Below, piece by piece: positions 25,550 to 38,955 of a stretch of 64,000 nucleotides of DNA. The translations under genes were made by a program, and so were the position numbers. The stretch is from Eulemur rufifrons (taxonomy: Eukaryota > Chordata > Mammalia > Primates > Lemuridae). How positions within the stretch are numbered: the first letter of the stretch is position 1; the number at the start of each line of letters is the position of its first letter. The stretch covers positions 62,627,501-62,691,500 of the forward strand of contig NC_090983.1 in NCBI RefSeq assembly GCF_041146395.1, read 5' to 3'. The notes below the pieces were generated by a model. It saw only the letters and a list, made by a program, of their open reading frames with translations. It searched no databases and was not told the origin of the DNA.

Positions 25550-26350
25550 AATTTCTAAAGTTATAGTTCCCAGCCTGCTTCAGGTCAGACTGCAATGGGA
25601 AGTGAGCCTCAACTTTCTTCCCTTCACCCTCTCCCCATTCCACTCTCTGGTTGCGATTTGTTCTCCTCCAGGTGGAAGGTGGCAGGGAGGGAAGGTACAG
25701 AGCAGGCCAGTTCTTACCTGGCTGGCCTACTTGCCCTCTCTGGGTAAAGTAGGGCGGAACTGACACTGTCTCTCCTGGGCACTTGGGAGGGCTCTTCAGA
25801 GTGCCTGCCTGGACCCTGCTCCTTGCAGGTTGCTTCCCGCGATGCTCCCCCTCCACTCCAGCCTTCTGGCTCATTCCCTCCTTGGCCCCATCATCACGTA
25901 GCTTACCGCCTGACCCTTCCTCTGGAGTCCCCTCACCTATCCCAGGAGGACCCTACGATGGCTCTTGATCAGACACTCGGGTCAGAAGAGTGACCTCACA
26001 GCCCTTCCACTGACACTGGCACACAGGCCTGTTCCAATCATGACGACTCCCTGGCTTTGCAGAAATAGAAAGGTTGTCCCTTCTCTGCCCTTTATATCCA
26101 CAAGGTTGAGGTCCCACAATGGCCATCCGTTCATCCACATTAGCTTTTAGACACCCATCCTCTGTGTCTCCCAACTGCAGAAAGCACATTTCAAAGGTCT
26201 TGGGGTGGACCTTTAAAGTCCCCTCATTAAGCCTGGCCTGGGACGGTGGCAGCTCCTAAAGGTGGGAGGAAGGGAAACCCACAATGGTCTGCTAGTCCTC
26301 TTCAAAGAAATTGTTTCCCCAGTCCCCTCACACCACCCCTGTCTGCACTA
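25550..26350. other. GC-richer, repeat-poor patch in intron 2
   Basis: About 800 bases clearly richer in G and C than the surrounding AT-rich intron, with long runs of C/T, few CpGs and no SINE or LINE that I recognise. It contains the inverted half-sites AAAGGTC and GACCTTT (26193-26199 and 26208-26214). Open frames on both strands (116 codons at 25524-25874 minus; 61 codons at 25783-25968 plus) have no recognisable product. It could be an enhancer, a remnant of an old repeat, or nothing. Confidence 0.5.
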
Positions 26351-26514
26351 GCTGACTATTTTACATTCTTGACATAAAGGTTCTGTAGCTTTCCTTTGTA
26401 AATTTACATGTGGGGGGTGGAAGAGAGTCATTCTCACTTTAGTTTCCTGATGTCTATCATATTACCATTTCATATCCGTGAAAATAGTGACTGGGAGAAT
26501 CCTAATCTAATACC

Positions 26515-26700
26515 CTAGTACATAGGTATTAACTCATTTGATTTCCAAAAAATTCTATGAAACAGAGATTATCCCCAGTGTACAGATGAGTAAACTGAGG
26601 TACCCTTATCTTTAGTAAATTGCCAGAGATTTATTCACAGGTAAAGGATGAAGACAGGATCCAGATTCAGGCAATCTGATTGGAGAGCTGGTACTCTCAA
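26515..26700 (+). mobile_element. MIR SINE
   Basis: AGATTATCCCCAGTGTACAG and ATGAGTAAACTGAGGTACC are MIR wording. Confidence 0.7.
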
Positions 26701-27189
26701 GCAATAGGCTATATGCACTATTTCATACAGATACTATGTACGTGGAAAATCAATTAACACTGAAGTGAGTTGCATTTGGCCAAGAGAACAAATATTGGAA
26801 AATTACTATGTCTTGGAATGAAGTTAGACTTTTCTTGAGCCTTACTAACTAGCGGGACTTTATGCAACCAAAATTTAGAATGAAATTATTCAGAAAAAAA
26901 CTCAATCTATTTGTATATATTAATAAATATACTACAGTATGTCTAATTTAAAAAAGCAAAATCCCATTAAAATTTTTCCTGCTACCGCCCCAGCTTTCAG
27001 TAAATCTAATTCAGTAAAACTCCTCCAAAGGATTTTCTGTAATTATGTTCACTTCCTCTACTCTCATTCACTCTTGAATGTATTCCAAACAGTTTTATAG
27101 CCACTAATCTAACAAAATTTCTCCTGAAGAAGTAACTGTAACACCATGATCTTTTCTCAGTCCCCATGGTGACTGTCAACAATAGTCAC

Positions 27190-28135
27190 ACAGTTGATCA
27201 TCCCCTCCTTTGAAGCACTTCCTTCTCTTAGCCCCCGGAATACCACAATCTTGATTTTTCTTCCACCTCACTGTCTGTTCCTACCCAATCTTTGCCAGTT
27301 CTTCTTCATCATCCCTTCTCTAAGTCTGCAGTGTCTCTGGACTCAGGCCCCAGACTGTTCTATCTACATTTATTCCCTAGGTGACTTCATCCGGTCTTTA
27401 AATACAATGCATTCCCTAACAATTTCCAAATTCATATCCCTGTATTGGACCAATCCCTGAGCTGACTTGCAGCCTCTTGTATCTAACTGCCTTCTCCACA
27501 TCTCCATTTAATATCTAACAAGCAATTTCAAAGTTATCGTACTCAAAACCTATGGATTTACACAATCTCCAAAGCTACCCACTCCCACAGGCTTTCCTAT
27601 TTTAATAAATGGTGTCTCCATTTTTCCAGTTCTTCAATTACCAAATTTGGAGTCACCTGGAACCTCTCTCCTTCTGTCCTAGCCCATCCAATATGTCAGC
27701 AAATCCTATAAGCTTTACCTTCAAAACATCCCAAGCAGAACCCTTCTTACCACCTTCAGCAATACCCGCTTAGTTCAAACCACTCTCATTGAAATGTTTT
27801 CCTAACTGGCCTGTCTGCTTCCATCCTGCCCCCGCCCCCCCGGCAAGCTATTCTCCACAACCACATGAAAATCACATGAAAGGGATAGTTTTAAGTCAGA
27901 TCATGCCAACCCTCTGCATAAAACTCTCCAATCCTTTCCTGTCTAACTCAGAGAAAAGTTTCAGATCCATGCCTTGGCCTCCTCTGTGCTGTGGCCCCTG
28001 GCTTCTCCTTTGACCTTCCCTACTCTCCTTCCCTTGTCCTATCCCATAACCATCACACTGCTAAATTACATTGGCTTCTACACTGTTCCTGGAAAACACA
28101 GTATGCCCTGTGCACACAAACCACAGGCAGTGAAA
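27190..28135 (+). mobile_element. L2 LINE, reverse-transcriptase 3' part
   Basis: A pyrimidine-rich decayed L2: TCTTGTATCTAACTGCC, CACCTGGAACCTCTCTCC, TATGTCAGCAAATCCTATAA, GGCCTGTCTGCTTCCATCC and TCAGATCATGCCAACCCTCT follow the order of the L2 ORF. All frames are broken. Confidence 0.75.
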
Positions 28136-28175
28136 TAAAACACATGTAATGCAGTTCAAATGGGGAGTCCTGGCA

Positions 28176-28251
28176 TTTTTTTTTCTGAGACAGGGTCTCA
28201 CCCTGTCACCCTCGGCATGTTATTTTAAAATGCAGCTAGGTGTGTGCCACC
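28176..28251 (-). mobile_element. Alu-like fragment, antisense
   Basis: A T run with CTGAGACAGGGTCTCACCC, followed 30 bases later by GCAGCTAGGTGTGTGCCACC, resembles two pieces of a reversed Alu/7SL monomer with the middle deleted. Too short to classify. Confidence 0.45.
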
Positions 28252-29583
28252 AATTTATTAATAAAGGAATGATGTTCATAATTAATCAGATTACCTTGAG
28301 TTTGCTTGCTCTATGGCTACAGTTAAAATTTACACATTCTAGAAATTTTATTAAAATGAGCACTGTTCCTCCTAAACAGCCTTTCCCACTTTAGGAATGT
28401 TTTCATTCAGAAGAAAAAACACAAAAATGAACCTGAGTCTAACTAATATTAGTACAACTACATGTATAATTTTATAAATAATGGATTTTATTATAAGTAA
28501 GTGGCTCCTTAACAAACACTGTTAATTTTATTTGCATATAAGATTCGTTTTAACAAGGTCATTCGAATGAAAGATTAATTTTAAAAAGATTTGAACTTTT
28601 TTCTAGATTTAATTCTCTTATTTCTACAGTATTAAATATGTCTATTTTTTCTTCATTGCTAGGTTAATATTTGCTAGATTATGTTTCCATCACTCTTGCT
28701 CCTAATGTTGCAATAAAAAAAAAATATGTAGGAGCACATTGTAATAACTTTTTAGGATAATGTCACTTTACAAAAGTAGTACCTTGACAGAACTTGGAGT
28801 TTGTATAATTACGCAAGCTAAAATGTTTTTGCTCTATAAAATGTATTCTATTCTTCTCCTCTTCTAAATTCCATGTATCTCCTTTCATAGTCTGCCTTTC
28901 AGAAGGCTATGCAAGATTGATGGAGATATTAAATCACCAAACCAAAGAGAAAAGCATGTAAATAGGAGTCTTCAGTTGACTTCAGAGAAGACATATTGCT
29001 TAATAGAAACTTACAGGAAGCAATGATAGTGGGTAATAAATACCAGGTTAATTACACTTATTTAATATGCTGTGGAGCCAATGCATATAGGTGAACTTTT
29101 TTCTAAAACACTATAATTTTATGATGTTTTGTACTAGACAGTAAATGTACAAGCATTTATATTGAAAGACATGATTTTGCCCCTTACTACTGAAATCAAA
29201 ATTACTCTATTCTATTACAAAACTGTTAGATCTCTATCCGTACATCTTTTATTGATTGATTTATCAAAACCTCATGTTTTCTGTTTTGTTTTACAATCAA
29301 CAGTATATTCCAAATGTTGAAGGATTTGAAACTGCTAAATAACAAATCTGCAAATTCACAATAATATTCTAAATGATCCAGGAAATGTCGTTTTAAGTGG
29401 TAAAATCAATATGTATTTTGGTTCATTAGGAAAGTAAGTACATAATGGCTATTTCTAGCATCTCCTCAGACTGTCTGTTTAACCAGTGTGTATTGTGATG
29501 CCTGGCCTGAAGCTCTGCTATTTTTAGGTCTAATGGAAGAGTCTTAAATTGTTTATTTTCTGTTTACTAAAGTCATCCCGTTT

Positions 29584-29597
29584 GTTACCATGGAAAC
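29584..29597. promoter_or_regulatory. Candidate RFX X-box
   Basis: GTTACCATGGAAAC matches the RFX consensus GTTRCCATGGYAAC at 13 of 14 positions and is nearly palindromic. It lies 37 bases before the first copy of the direct repeat, in repeat-free DNA 2.1 kb upstream of the PAS exon. Binding is inferred only. Confidence 0.4.
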
Positions 29598-29633
29598 TGT
29601 TACAAGTGCTCTAGCTGTTTCATTAAATGAATT

Positions 29634-29736
29634 GAAGATATAGCTGAAAAATGAAGATGCAGCATGCCTTAACTAAAGCATGTTTTCTAACATCTATACA
29701 TCATTGCCATATTCATAGAAAATGTGAAATTAGATA
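29634..29736 (+). repeat. First copy of a dispersed ~100-base direct repeat
   Basis: Shares GAAGATATAGCT, AGCATGCC, AACATCTATA, ATTGCCA and ATAGAAAATGTGAAATTAG in the same order with 29921-30022. Copies are 287 bases apart and about 80 % alike by eye. Confidence 0.85.
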
Positions 29737-29920
29737 GTTTGAGAAAGAGAAATTATAAAGTGAAATCTCTTGTTTCATTGTCTTCTGTTCTAACCTCAGA
29801 GATTTATTTTTCTAGATGAAATGATCATCTCTGATTCTACTAAAATTATGCATCAAAAATTACCTGTATATACAAGTTTTTCTGATAAAACTAATACTAA
29901 AAGCATTTACCATAAATAAA

Positions 29921-30022
29921 GAAGATATAGCTAACAACTGAAGGTAAAGCATGCCATTCCTAAAGGATATTTTCCAACATCTATAAAACCATTGCCACAT
30001 TTATAGAAAATGTGAAATTAGT
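29921..30022 (+). repeat. Second copy of a dispersed ~100-base direct repeat
   Basis: Partner of 29634-29736, 1.6 kb upstream of the PAS-domain exon. Neither copy resembles a repeat family I know, suggesting a local segmental duplication. Confidence 0.85.
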
Positions 30023-31665
30023 TATAAATAAAATCCTCCATATTTCAAATTTGAGAGGCTATTCACATTTGAAAATCTGAATTATAACTATTAATAGCAC
30101 ATAGGTATCCCCAACTTACAAAGAGTCTGTGTTCTAAAATTGTATTTGTAAATCAATTCTTTGGAAATTAGAGCATATATACTCATAGAAACAATTTCAT
30201 GAATAATTAGATGTCTAGGCCCACCCTCAAAAGGTTTTTCCTGTGTTCTGATAGCTTGAAGTCCTCAAGCTATAGCAATATCAATAATTGCTTTTGTTCT
30301 CAGCTCTGGAAGCAGTAAACAATATTCAGGGATCAGAAGAAAGGAAAGCGTATTCTCATACTTGTTTTTAATATTTAGAGCTTACATAGGACACCATTTT
30401 GAAATACCAGTATCCCCTGGCCTTTGCAGGGCTCCCAACTACACTCTTCACTGTTGCCATTGTCCCTCGTCCCAGCCTCCAAGTGTTCTGGCACTTGCTC
30501 ACATCTCCTTCTGACGTTTCGTGCCAGCCCAACCTTGCTCCCAACCTGCTCTTGCCTATATATTGAACCATCACTCTCCTCAAGATTCAAGATGGTCTCA
30601 GCTAGTTGTGAGAAAAGAAAGCAAAATAGACACTATTTCCTGAATAATTAAGAATGCTGTCTGAAGTTTTGCATTTTAAAAATACAGTACTTTATTTGTA
30701 ACTCAGACAAATCTTTAGCCTGTGAGATTTCCATTACCTTGACTAAAGAAAATATTAATATTTAGAGGGTAAAGATTTGAGCAAGCTGCTTTGAGGGAAT
30801 ACTAGAAGTCAGCTCCAAGGATTCGGTTAGAAGTCAATTGACTTAAAAGAAGTCAACTTCCCAACTCTGGGCTCTAAATCTTGGATCTTTGGGTTTCTGT
30901 TGGAGGATGGGTAGTGGTGGTTGATTATAAACTGAGTCTTCCCTTTGTCCATTTCCTTTCCAGATGATTACAATAAAGTATATCTTATTAGCAGTGTAAT
31001 TTTGCTTCTAGAAGAATATCATGATCTTAGTTGAAGGTATCAAATTAACACAATAAAATAGACAAAATTTTGTTCTTACTTTCTAACAGATTAAAAACCA
31101 AACAAAACCATTATAATTTGAGCAGTGCTCATTTTGTATAAAAAAGGAAAGAATTTTTGGAACATATGTAAGATAGAGGCAATAATTTACTATTTTATAT
31201 CAAGGAAATAAGAAGAGAAAAAGGGCATAATTTGCTTATTGCTAAAATCAAGATCACACAAAGTGAGATATCTTCATTGTTTATACAGATGTATTTTAAT
31301 AGATTTAGATTTAACCAAAATATATAAGGAAAGGCTCAGAATTATATTTCTAGAAAGTTAAAGAATTTATATTTTTAAAAATATTAAGTATTACAGGGAT
31401 GGGTGTAAAAGCAAATGAGATTTGATATTTCTGTTTTTGTACAATATAGTAGTAAGTGAATTGTCCTCTAAAGTCCTTCTGGCAAAACCTATGCACAGTT
31501 TATGTATGCAATTAACCGTGAATTAAAAAATCAAATTATTTTTATTGAATTTCCATGACCATTTAAGATAGGAAATTCTGTACAGAGTGTATTTCAATTT
31601 TAACATTACTGGTATTTCAAAATAAAGGTATATTTTTGACTAATACTCATTTTTCATCTCTTTAG

Positions 31666-31821
31666 GGTCCACTTTCATTTGTAACACTCACATAATTCCA
31701 GTGAAAAACCAAGAAGGCGTGGCCATGATGTTCATCATTAATTTTGAATATGTGACGGATGATAAAAATGCTGCCTCCCCAGAGAGGGTAAACCCAATAT
31801 TACCAGTCAAAACTGTAAACC
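31666..31821 (+). CDS. KCNH7: KCNH7 coding exon (exon 3 by KCNH2 numbering): end of PAS domain
   Basis: This 156-base exon encodes part of the cytoplasmic N-terminus of the ERG3/Kv11.3 potassium channel. The reading frame gives [20 protein letters not shown], then [20 protein letters not shown], then [12 protein letters not shown]. This is the final beta strands of the eag-type PAS domain, which in ERG channels packs on the cyclic-nucleotide-binding homology domain and slows deactivation, followed by the first residues of the linker. The isoform-specific wording ([17 protein letters not shown]) fits KCNH7 better than KCNH2 or KCNH6. It corresponds to about residues 103-155. The acceptor is CATCTCTTTAG with a possible branch site CTAAT near 31640; the donor is C|GTAAGT, a strong match. 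Both borders split a codon after its first base, exactly as the second and third exons of KCNH2 join, so the exon can be skipped without frameshift but with loss of PAS strands. No stop or frameshift is present. Confidence 0.96.
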
Positions 31822-33529
31822 GTAAGTAAAAGGCAACATGTGTACAATGCTCCTGATGGTCTGTTACTGTAGTAATTTCAATACATTCATCATTTTGATT
31901 CAGTTCTCAAAATATCTTTACATTTGAAGTCAAATAGTTTTATGTAAGTAAGCCATAGCTGATGTTACCCTTTGGCACATTACAGAATTTATTGGCTGCT
32001 TTAGAAGCCATTTGACTTGGATATACCACAATTTATTCACACCAGTCTCCTACTGATGGACATTTAAGTAGTTTCCAAACTTTGGCTATCACACATAATG
32101 CCAGAATGAATTGTGCATATGTATTTTCATATATGTATATGAATATTCTTGGACAAGTTATCTTACATAGTCCAATAAGTGGGATTCCTGGGTCTAAAGA
32201 AAAATGTATATATAATCTTTTCAGATACTGACAAATTCCCTTTCATATGGTTTGAACCATTTGACACTTCCGACAGCAATATGTTAGCCCTTTTCCCCAA
32301 AGCCATGCCACAGAGTGAATCAGTCTTGATTTTTGTCATGACAGGTGAGAATTATAATACCTCAAGTAGTTTTAGTTTATATTTCTCTTATTATGAGTGA
32401 AGTTCATATATTTAAACAGTATGGACATTTATTATTTTGTGAACTGTCCATTTCTCATACACATTTTCTATTATATTTTTCTTTATGTTATCAATTTGTA
32501 AAATAAATTGCAAATAGCTTCCCCAGAAAACAATTTGCCTTTTAGTTTTTTGTGATTTTTGTTATGCAGAAGGGTTTTTTTTTTTTTTTTTGTAATGTGG
32601 CTAAATTTATCAACCTTTTTCTTTGTTTCTTATGAGTTTTGAGTCATAATTAGAAAAGCTTTCACCACTCCAAGGTTGAAAATAAATTCACATTTTTTCC
32701 CTAGAACTCATATAATTCCATATTTTAAGATCTGTGTTCCATTTAAGTTTATGTTGGCATATAGTATAAGGTATACAGTTAATTTATCTTTTTGTCAATG
32801 GCTTTCATTATTCTAACATCATTTATCAAAAAGTCAATCTTTTCACCAATAATTTAAGATGCCACCTTTATTACATACTCAACTTCCTTATATGCTTGAG
32901 TCAATTTCTGTACTTTCTATTCTGTGATTTATTTATCCTTCACAATCATACTGTTTTACATATACAATTAATATATGACATAGTATGCTCCCTTTTGATT
33001 GATGATAATTTTCAGGGGTTTTGGGTTATTTCTTGATTAATTTTCCATATGAACTTTAGAAACAACTTTTCTAGATCCATAATAAATCCTTTTAATATTT
33101 TTACTGGATTCATATTACTTGTATAGATTAACTTGAAGAGAATGCATCCCTTTATGATGTTCAGTCATTCTATCCAAGAAGATGATATATATTTTTTCAT
33201 TTTTTAAGTCCAATTTTTGTGTCTTTCTGGAGTATTTTAAAATTTTCCTCACTCGTTCACTTTGCTCCTTGGCATTTAACTTTTTGTTGTTGCTGCTATT
33301 ATGTATGGGATCCTCTCTTTTGTTCTATCTTCTTATAAAGGCAACTATTTTTTTCTGAATATATTCATTTTACATCCATCTTAATGAATTGTCTTAGCTT
33401 TCAGTGTTTTGTACATTGACTCTCATGAGTTTTTCAAGTATTCTATCATATAAAATAGAGATTGTTTTACATTTTCCTTCCTAATTTCTGTATGTTTAAT
33501 AGTTTTCTCTTCTCTGAATGTGCCAGCTA

Positions 33530-33833
33530 GGCTTGGCACAGTGTTCATGCCTGTAATCCTAGCACTCCGGGAGGCCAGAGTGGAGGCCGGTGGGAGGATT
33601 ATTTGAGCTCAGGAGTTCAAGACCAGCCTAAGCAAGAGTGAGACCCCGTCTCTAATAAAAATAGAAAAATTAGCTAGGTGTAATGTGCCTGTAGGCCCAG
33701 CTACTCGGGAGGCTGAGGCAGGAGGATCACTTAAAGTCCAAGAGTTTAAGGTTGCAGTGAGCTATAATGACACTCACTGTACTCTACCCAGGGTGACAGA
33801 GCGAGACTCTGTCATAAATAAATAAATAAATAA
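33530..33833 (+). mobile_element. Older Alu SINE
   Basis: Diverged Alu (GGCTTGGCACAGTGTTCATG at the start) lacking the lemur-type linker, with an (AAAT)n tail. Target duplication GCCAGCTA at 33522-33529 and 33834-33841. It sits inside the ancient L1 of intron 3. Confidence 0.93.
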
Positions 33834-34062
33834 GCCAGCTATTACCTCTAATGTATCGTTAACAATAAATGAATGCTGATCATTATGCCTTGGCCTTGAC
33901 TTTGCTTGAATGCTGATGTTGTTTCCAATTCCACCATTGATTCAAATGGTGGCATGTTGGTTGAGTCGTGTGTGCTTTATAATTTTAAGGAAGTTTCAAT
34001 TTACTTATTTTTATTAAGAATGGGTACTGAGAATTATAAAATTCTTTTTAAGCATCTGTGGA

Positions 34063-34617
<555 letters not shown>

Positions 34618-37600
34618 TTAACTAATATTAATTTAGCATTTTGCATCAGTATTTTTTAGGGAGATTGGTTTGTAGTTTTTGCCCATGTATGTGCAATTTT
34701 CTCAGGTGTTGGTATCAATGTTATAATTACATCAAAAATCATTTGGAATTTCTTCTCTGTTTTGTATGCTATGGAACCATTTAAATAGTTTGGGGATTAT
34801 CTAGACTTTAAAAGTTAGGTGTGATTCTCCTGTGACATCATCTAGGTCATTATTTTTAGTACTTATTTGTGGAGTAGCTCTTTGACAAATTTCTTTTTCT
34901 TCCTTAGAAATTGGTCTACTCAAATTATCAATCTTAACTAGTGTCTGTTTTGCTAAATTTTATTTCCCTAGAACTTATTTATTTCATGTAGATTTTTAAA
35001 ATTTGTTTTAGTAGAATTGTGCAAAGTAGGTTTTTAGGATATTTTAAAAATTTCCTCTGTTCCTATAATTATTTACTTCTTGAAAATTTTCATTTCTTTT
35101 ATTTTTTTCTCCATTTAATTTTTTTTATTTTTAAATTTCAGAATATTATGGGGGTATAAATATTTTAATTAATAATATTATTTCCAAAGAACTAACTTTT
35201 TATTGGTTTATTACTTCTATTAGTTTTTAAACTCACAAAATTTTACTTTTATCTTTATTAATTCAGTTTTTACAAGCCTACTTTCTTATCTTTTTATTGC
35301 ATTGGTTTATTTTCATTCTTCGAATTTTTTGATACATGATTTTAAGGCTGTATATTTTTCTCTAAGCACTATGTAAGCTATACTCTATGAATTCAGATAT
35401 GTAATGTTTTCATTATGTTTTTTTCCTAGAAAATATACACATTTTGTTTTCTAGTTTTTAATTCAAGAGTTGTTTAATATAGAGAGTTTTAAAATTTCCA
35501 GTACAAAGGTATTTTTAAAAAGTTATTATTACTTTGTTAAAAACTTCTGCTTCTATTATCTTCCAGTCATAATATGCCATTTGTATATCACCTTTGTCTA
35601 AGATTTGCCTTGGTTTATTATTTGATCAATGTTCATGAATGTTTCATGTGAATGTGAAAAGAAGATGATATTAGAGAATATTAGGGTATAAAAGTTTATA
35701 TCTACTTTTTAAAACTCTACCTCATTATTATGTTGTCTTCTATATCCTTACTTATTTTCTGTCCTCCAGATGTGTCTTGATTTTTTAAAAAGTGTATGAA
35801 AATCTTCTATTATTACAATATTTCTATTTCTCCTTATATCTCTTGTAATTTCCATATTATGAATATTGCTGCTGTTATTTATTTCATAGATGTTCACCTT
35901 TCACAGATATTGATGCAAGTAATTTTATATTGTACTGTAAGTTAGCCTTGAGCATTATAAGGTATCTTAATTTTTATTTAATAATTACCATGCAAATTCT
36001 ACTGCATCTTAAATTACAACACTAGAGGCTTTTCTTTTTTCCATTTTCTTGCTGTATTTTAAAGCCACCTTGTAGTCTTTGTTTTAATTGTGTTTCTTTT
36101 ATATAGTGTGAAGTTTTCATATAGAGTGAGTTTTTTCTTTGTTGCTTATAAGAAAATAATACTTTTATTTTATTGATAACTATAGTAGACATTTATTGAT
36201 ACTGATGTTTCTTTCTTAGTGCTAAAACATTCTATGTTAAATATACTCTCAAAGTGTTTCATTATGTTTTCTTTGCTATTTTTTACTTGTTCTATTCTCT
36301 TTTTGCTTTTTCTTTGGTATTTGGGGACATTTGTTTTGTTTTCTAGTGGTTACCCTTATAAGAAAATTTTATATCTTGTCCTTCAATCCTCCCTCTTTCT
36401 CAATGTATTTTAATTCTGTACTTTGAGCAAGACTAAAATTAGCTTATAATTCTTTTCCTTTCCTTCCCACCATGTAATTTTAGTCAATAATATTTTATTT
36501 CTTAATGTTTATCTTTGTGCTCATAAGTACCCTTATTCCTCTGCCATTCAATCTATCAGTTTAAACGATATCGTTTGACTCCTATCTATTACTGATAAGG
36601 CATTCAATGAGCTTATTTATATTTTTCTCCTTCTCCCTTCATTTGGTTGTGGTATTTCTAGATTTTAAAGTATGTAATATGTATATACTTCTCATTTTTG
36701 TTTTAGTATTAAATTTCTAGTGGAATGTATTCAATGCTTATACCCATCTTTTGTCAATGTTTCCCCAAACTTCTTAAATAAAGTTTATCCTTTCCAGGAA
36801 AGGTTTTTGAGTAAAATATTTTCACAATTTTTTCATGTTCTACACTATTTTTCTTTCGTCATGACATTTGAAGGACAGCCTAGGTAGACAGAATGTAGTA
36901 TTTGGCCCACATCTTATTGCTTTGGAAATCTGTGGAGATTGTTCTTTTCTTTCCTTGCATCAACTGTTGCTGACAAGAAGTCTGATGCCAACCTGTCTGA
37001 TTGTCCTTTGTAAGTGATTTTGGTATCTGGGGTCTTATGTACTTTTTAAGCCCCTTCTATTGTCTCTCCAGTAACTGGTGCTCTGACTATTCATATCACA
37101 GACCTGCTCTCAGTATTTCTTAGTGTGGGGCCTTCTTCTGAGGAACTCATTTGGTATGTTGTCCCATCATTCCAAGGAGACTTCTGTACTTCTCTTTTTT
37201 CATTTAGCCTCTGTTTGACTTTCTATTGCTGTGTGCTCTCCTGAGCCAATTTTGCTGGTCTTAGATGTTTATTTCCCCACCTACATGAAAATTAAAGTTT
37301 GCAAGGTCTCTTTCTCTAGTTACTCTGTGAGCATGGTTTATGGGTACTTCTATTTGCCTAGTCCCCCTTATTGATCTCTATGGGTTTAGGACGGTCTGCG
37401 AGGAAAATGGAACTTAGATATTTGTCATTATCCATGGGAAGCTGGAAGCCTTATCACAAAACTTTAATTTTTGAAAAAAATTCTTATATTGTATATAGAT
37501 TCAGATATCAAAACATATATAAAGGAAAAACCGTGTTCCCAAAGGCCTGTTTTGCAAACCTAAGTATAATACTAAATCAGCTGATAGTATTAATTACTTC

Positions 37601-38939
37601 CTTAGGTTATATCTAAATGATAGTATAATGTTCTATTATAGCAATCTTGGGACAAATACATTAATGGAACATGATTCCAATATTCTGAATGTTTTACCCT
37701 GAACAATATCACACTTAGAGAAAACTCTATCAGAATCATCAATCTTCCAGGTGACATATTTGGAAACAAAATTGAACTACTGTAAAAAACTATTCTTATC
37801 TCAAAACCTTGTTCCTTGAAGTTGATGATGATTTCAATTTTGTTATATTTTCCACTAAAAAATTCAGTCATTATTGAATGACTCCTAAGAGTACACTTTG
37901 TTTAGCTAATGTCAGCCTCAATTTCTGTTATGAATATCAATAAGGTAATTTGTTTTGGGGGGGATGCCTAGTTTAGTTTCTTTGTTGTCTTCTCAAATTC
38001 TTTGTTATTCCAATAGAATAGTTGTCTTGCACAGTCCATCAAATTGGATGGAACTGAAAAAGGGAGGGGTGTATCAGCATCATGGCAGAGAAGGGGAATT
38101 TTTTAAAAATAATGTGTTCATTTAAAACTGAAATGCAAATGGAGAATGGTTTCCTGAATAAAAGATAATCTATACAGTGGCTCCCAGGATATAATACACA
38201 ATCTATGCAACTTTATGCTGTGATTAAAATAGCATTTCATGTGCAAGCCATAACAAATGCAGTAGAGATTCTTCTCCTTATTTTGTGAACATGAGTGGTT
38301 TCCCTATGCTGCAGCTGTCACTCATACAGAGAATCACTGGAGAGAGTACAACTATGCAGACAAAATTGTTCCCAGAGCATTACAAAGCCCATTATTTACA
38401 ACCTGCATATTGGTTTTGATTACACCCTTCTGTCATTATATTGTCTAGATTTCCCTTTATTTGGTGTCAGTTCTTGAAGAATTGATTGTTAAATCAAGCA
38501 GGAAAGTTAGAGAGATCAATTATGCTTGGTAGCTTCTGCTACCATCCAATTTCTACTTCATATTATTTCTCATCTTTTGAAAACCCCTGCTGATTTTTTT
38601 TTCTTAAAGTAAAATTTTACTACCAGTGTAAAACAATTATATTGGCTATTCCAAACGTTGTTCTAGAGGTAACCACTAAAAAATAAAATAAAAAAGGAAG
38701 AAAGAAAGAAAAGAAAATCAAATTCTGATACACTTCTTTTAGCAGATACATCTTAACCTTCCAAATAGTAATATCATTACTTCGAGACCTACAGTCCAAG
38801 TTCAAGCTTTTGTATCACTTAAAATAGAAGTACGATTACAAAGAAGTTTATGATGTTACTCATAAAAGCAAATTTTAAACTGGCATTTCTCTTTAATCAA
38901 TTCTTAATCTTTTATCTAAAGTGTTTATAATTATGTAAA

Positions 38940-38955
38940 TGTGTGTGTGTGTGTG
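38940..38955. repeat. (GT)8 microsatellite
   Basis: Short pure TG run in intron 3. Confidence 0.95.

Larger units (their letters stand above)
1..31665 (+). other. KCNH7: KCNH7 intron 2, 3' part
   Basis: The whole stretch up to the first exon is intronic by inference: the exon at 31666 starts in mid-codon and no other exon is visible. Recognisable repeats are listed separately. I see no coding or repeat signal that I can name in 400-1970, 2000-2840, 3035-5790, 5845-6565, 9145-10445, 10625-11590, 12190-12390, 12565-13945, 14310-16105, 16325-17295, 17840-19075, 19330-19805, 20605-21070, 21295-22320, 24270-25550 and 28255-31660, which are mostly AT-rich unique-looking DNA. Segments near 8450-8560 and 9200-9480 faintly resemble ancient antisense L1 but are too decayed to call. 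Open frames here are short (mostly under 100 codons), lack family similarity and mostly sit in repeats. Confidence 0.85.

Noticed and set aside
25524..25874. 116-codon minus-strand open frame in the GC-richer patch
   Set aside because: Low stop density from composition; no family similarity or start context that persuades.
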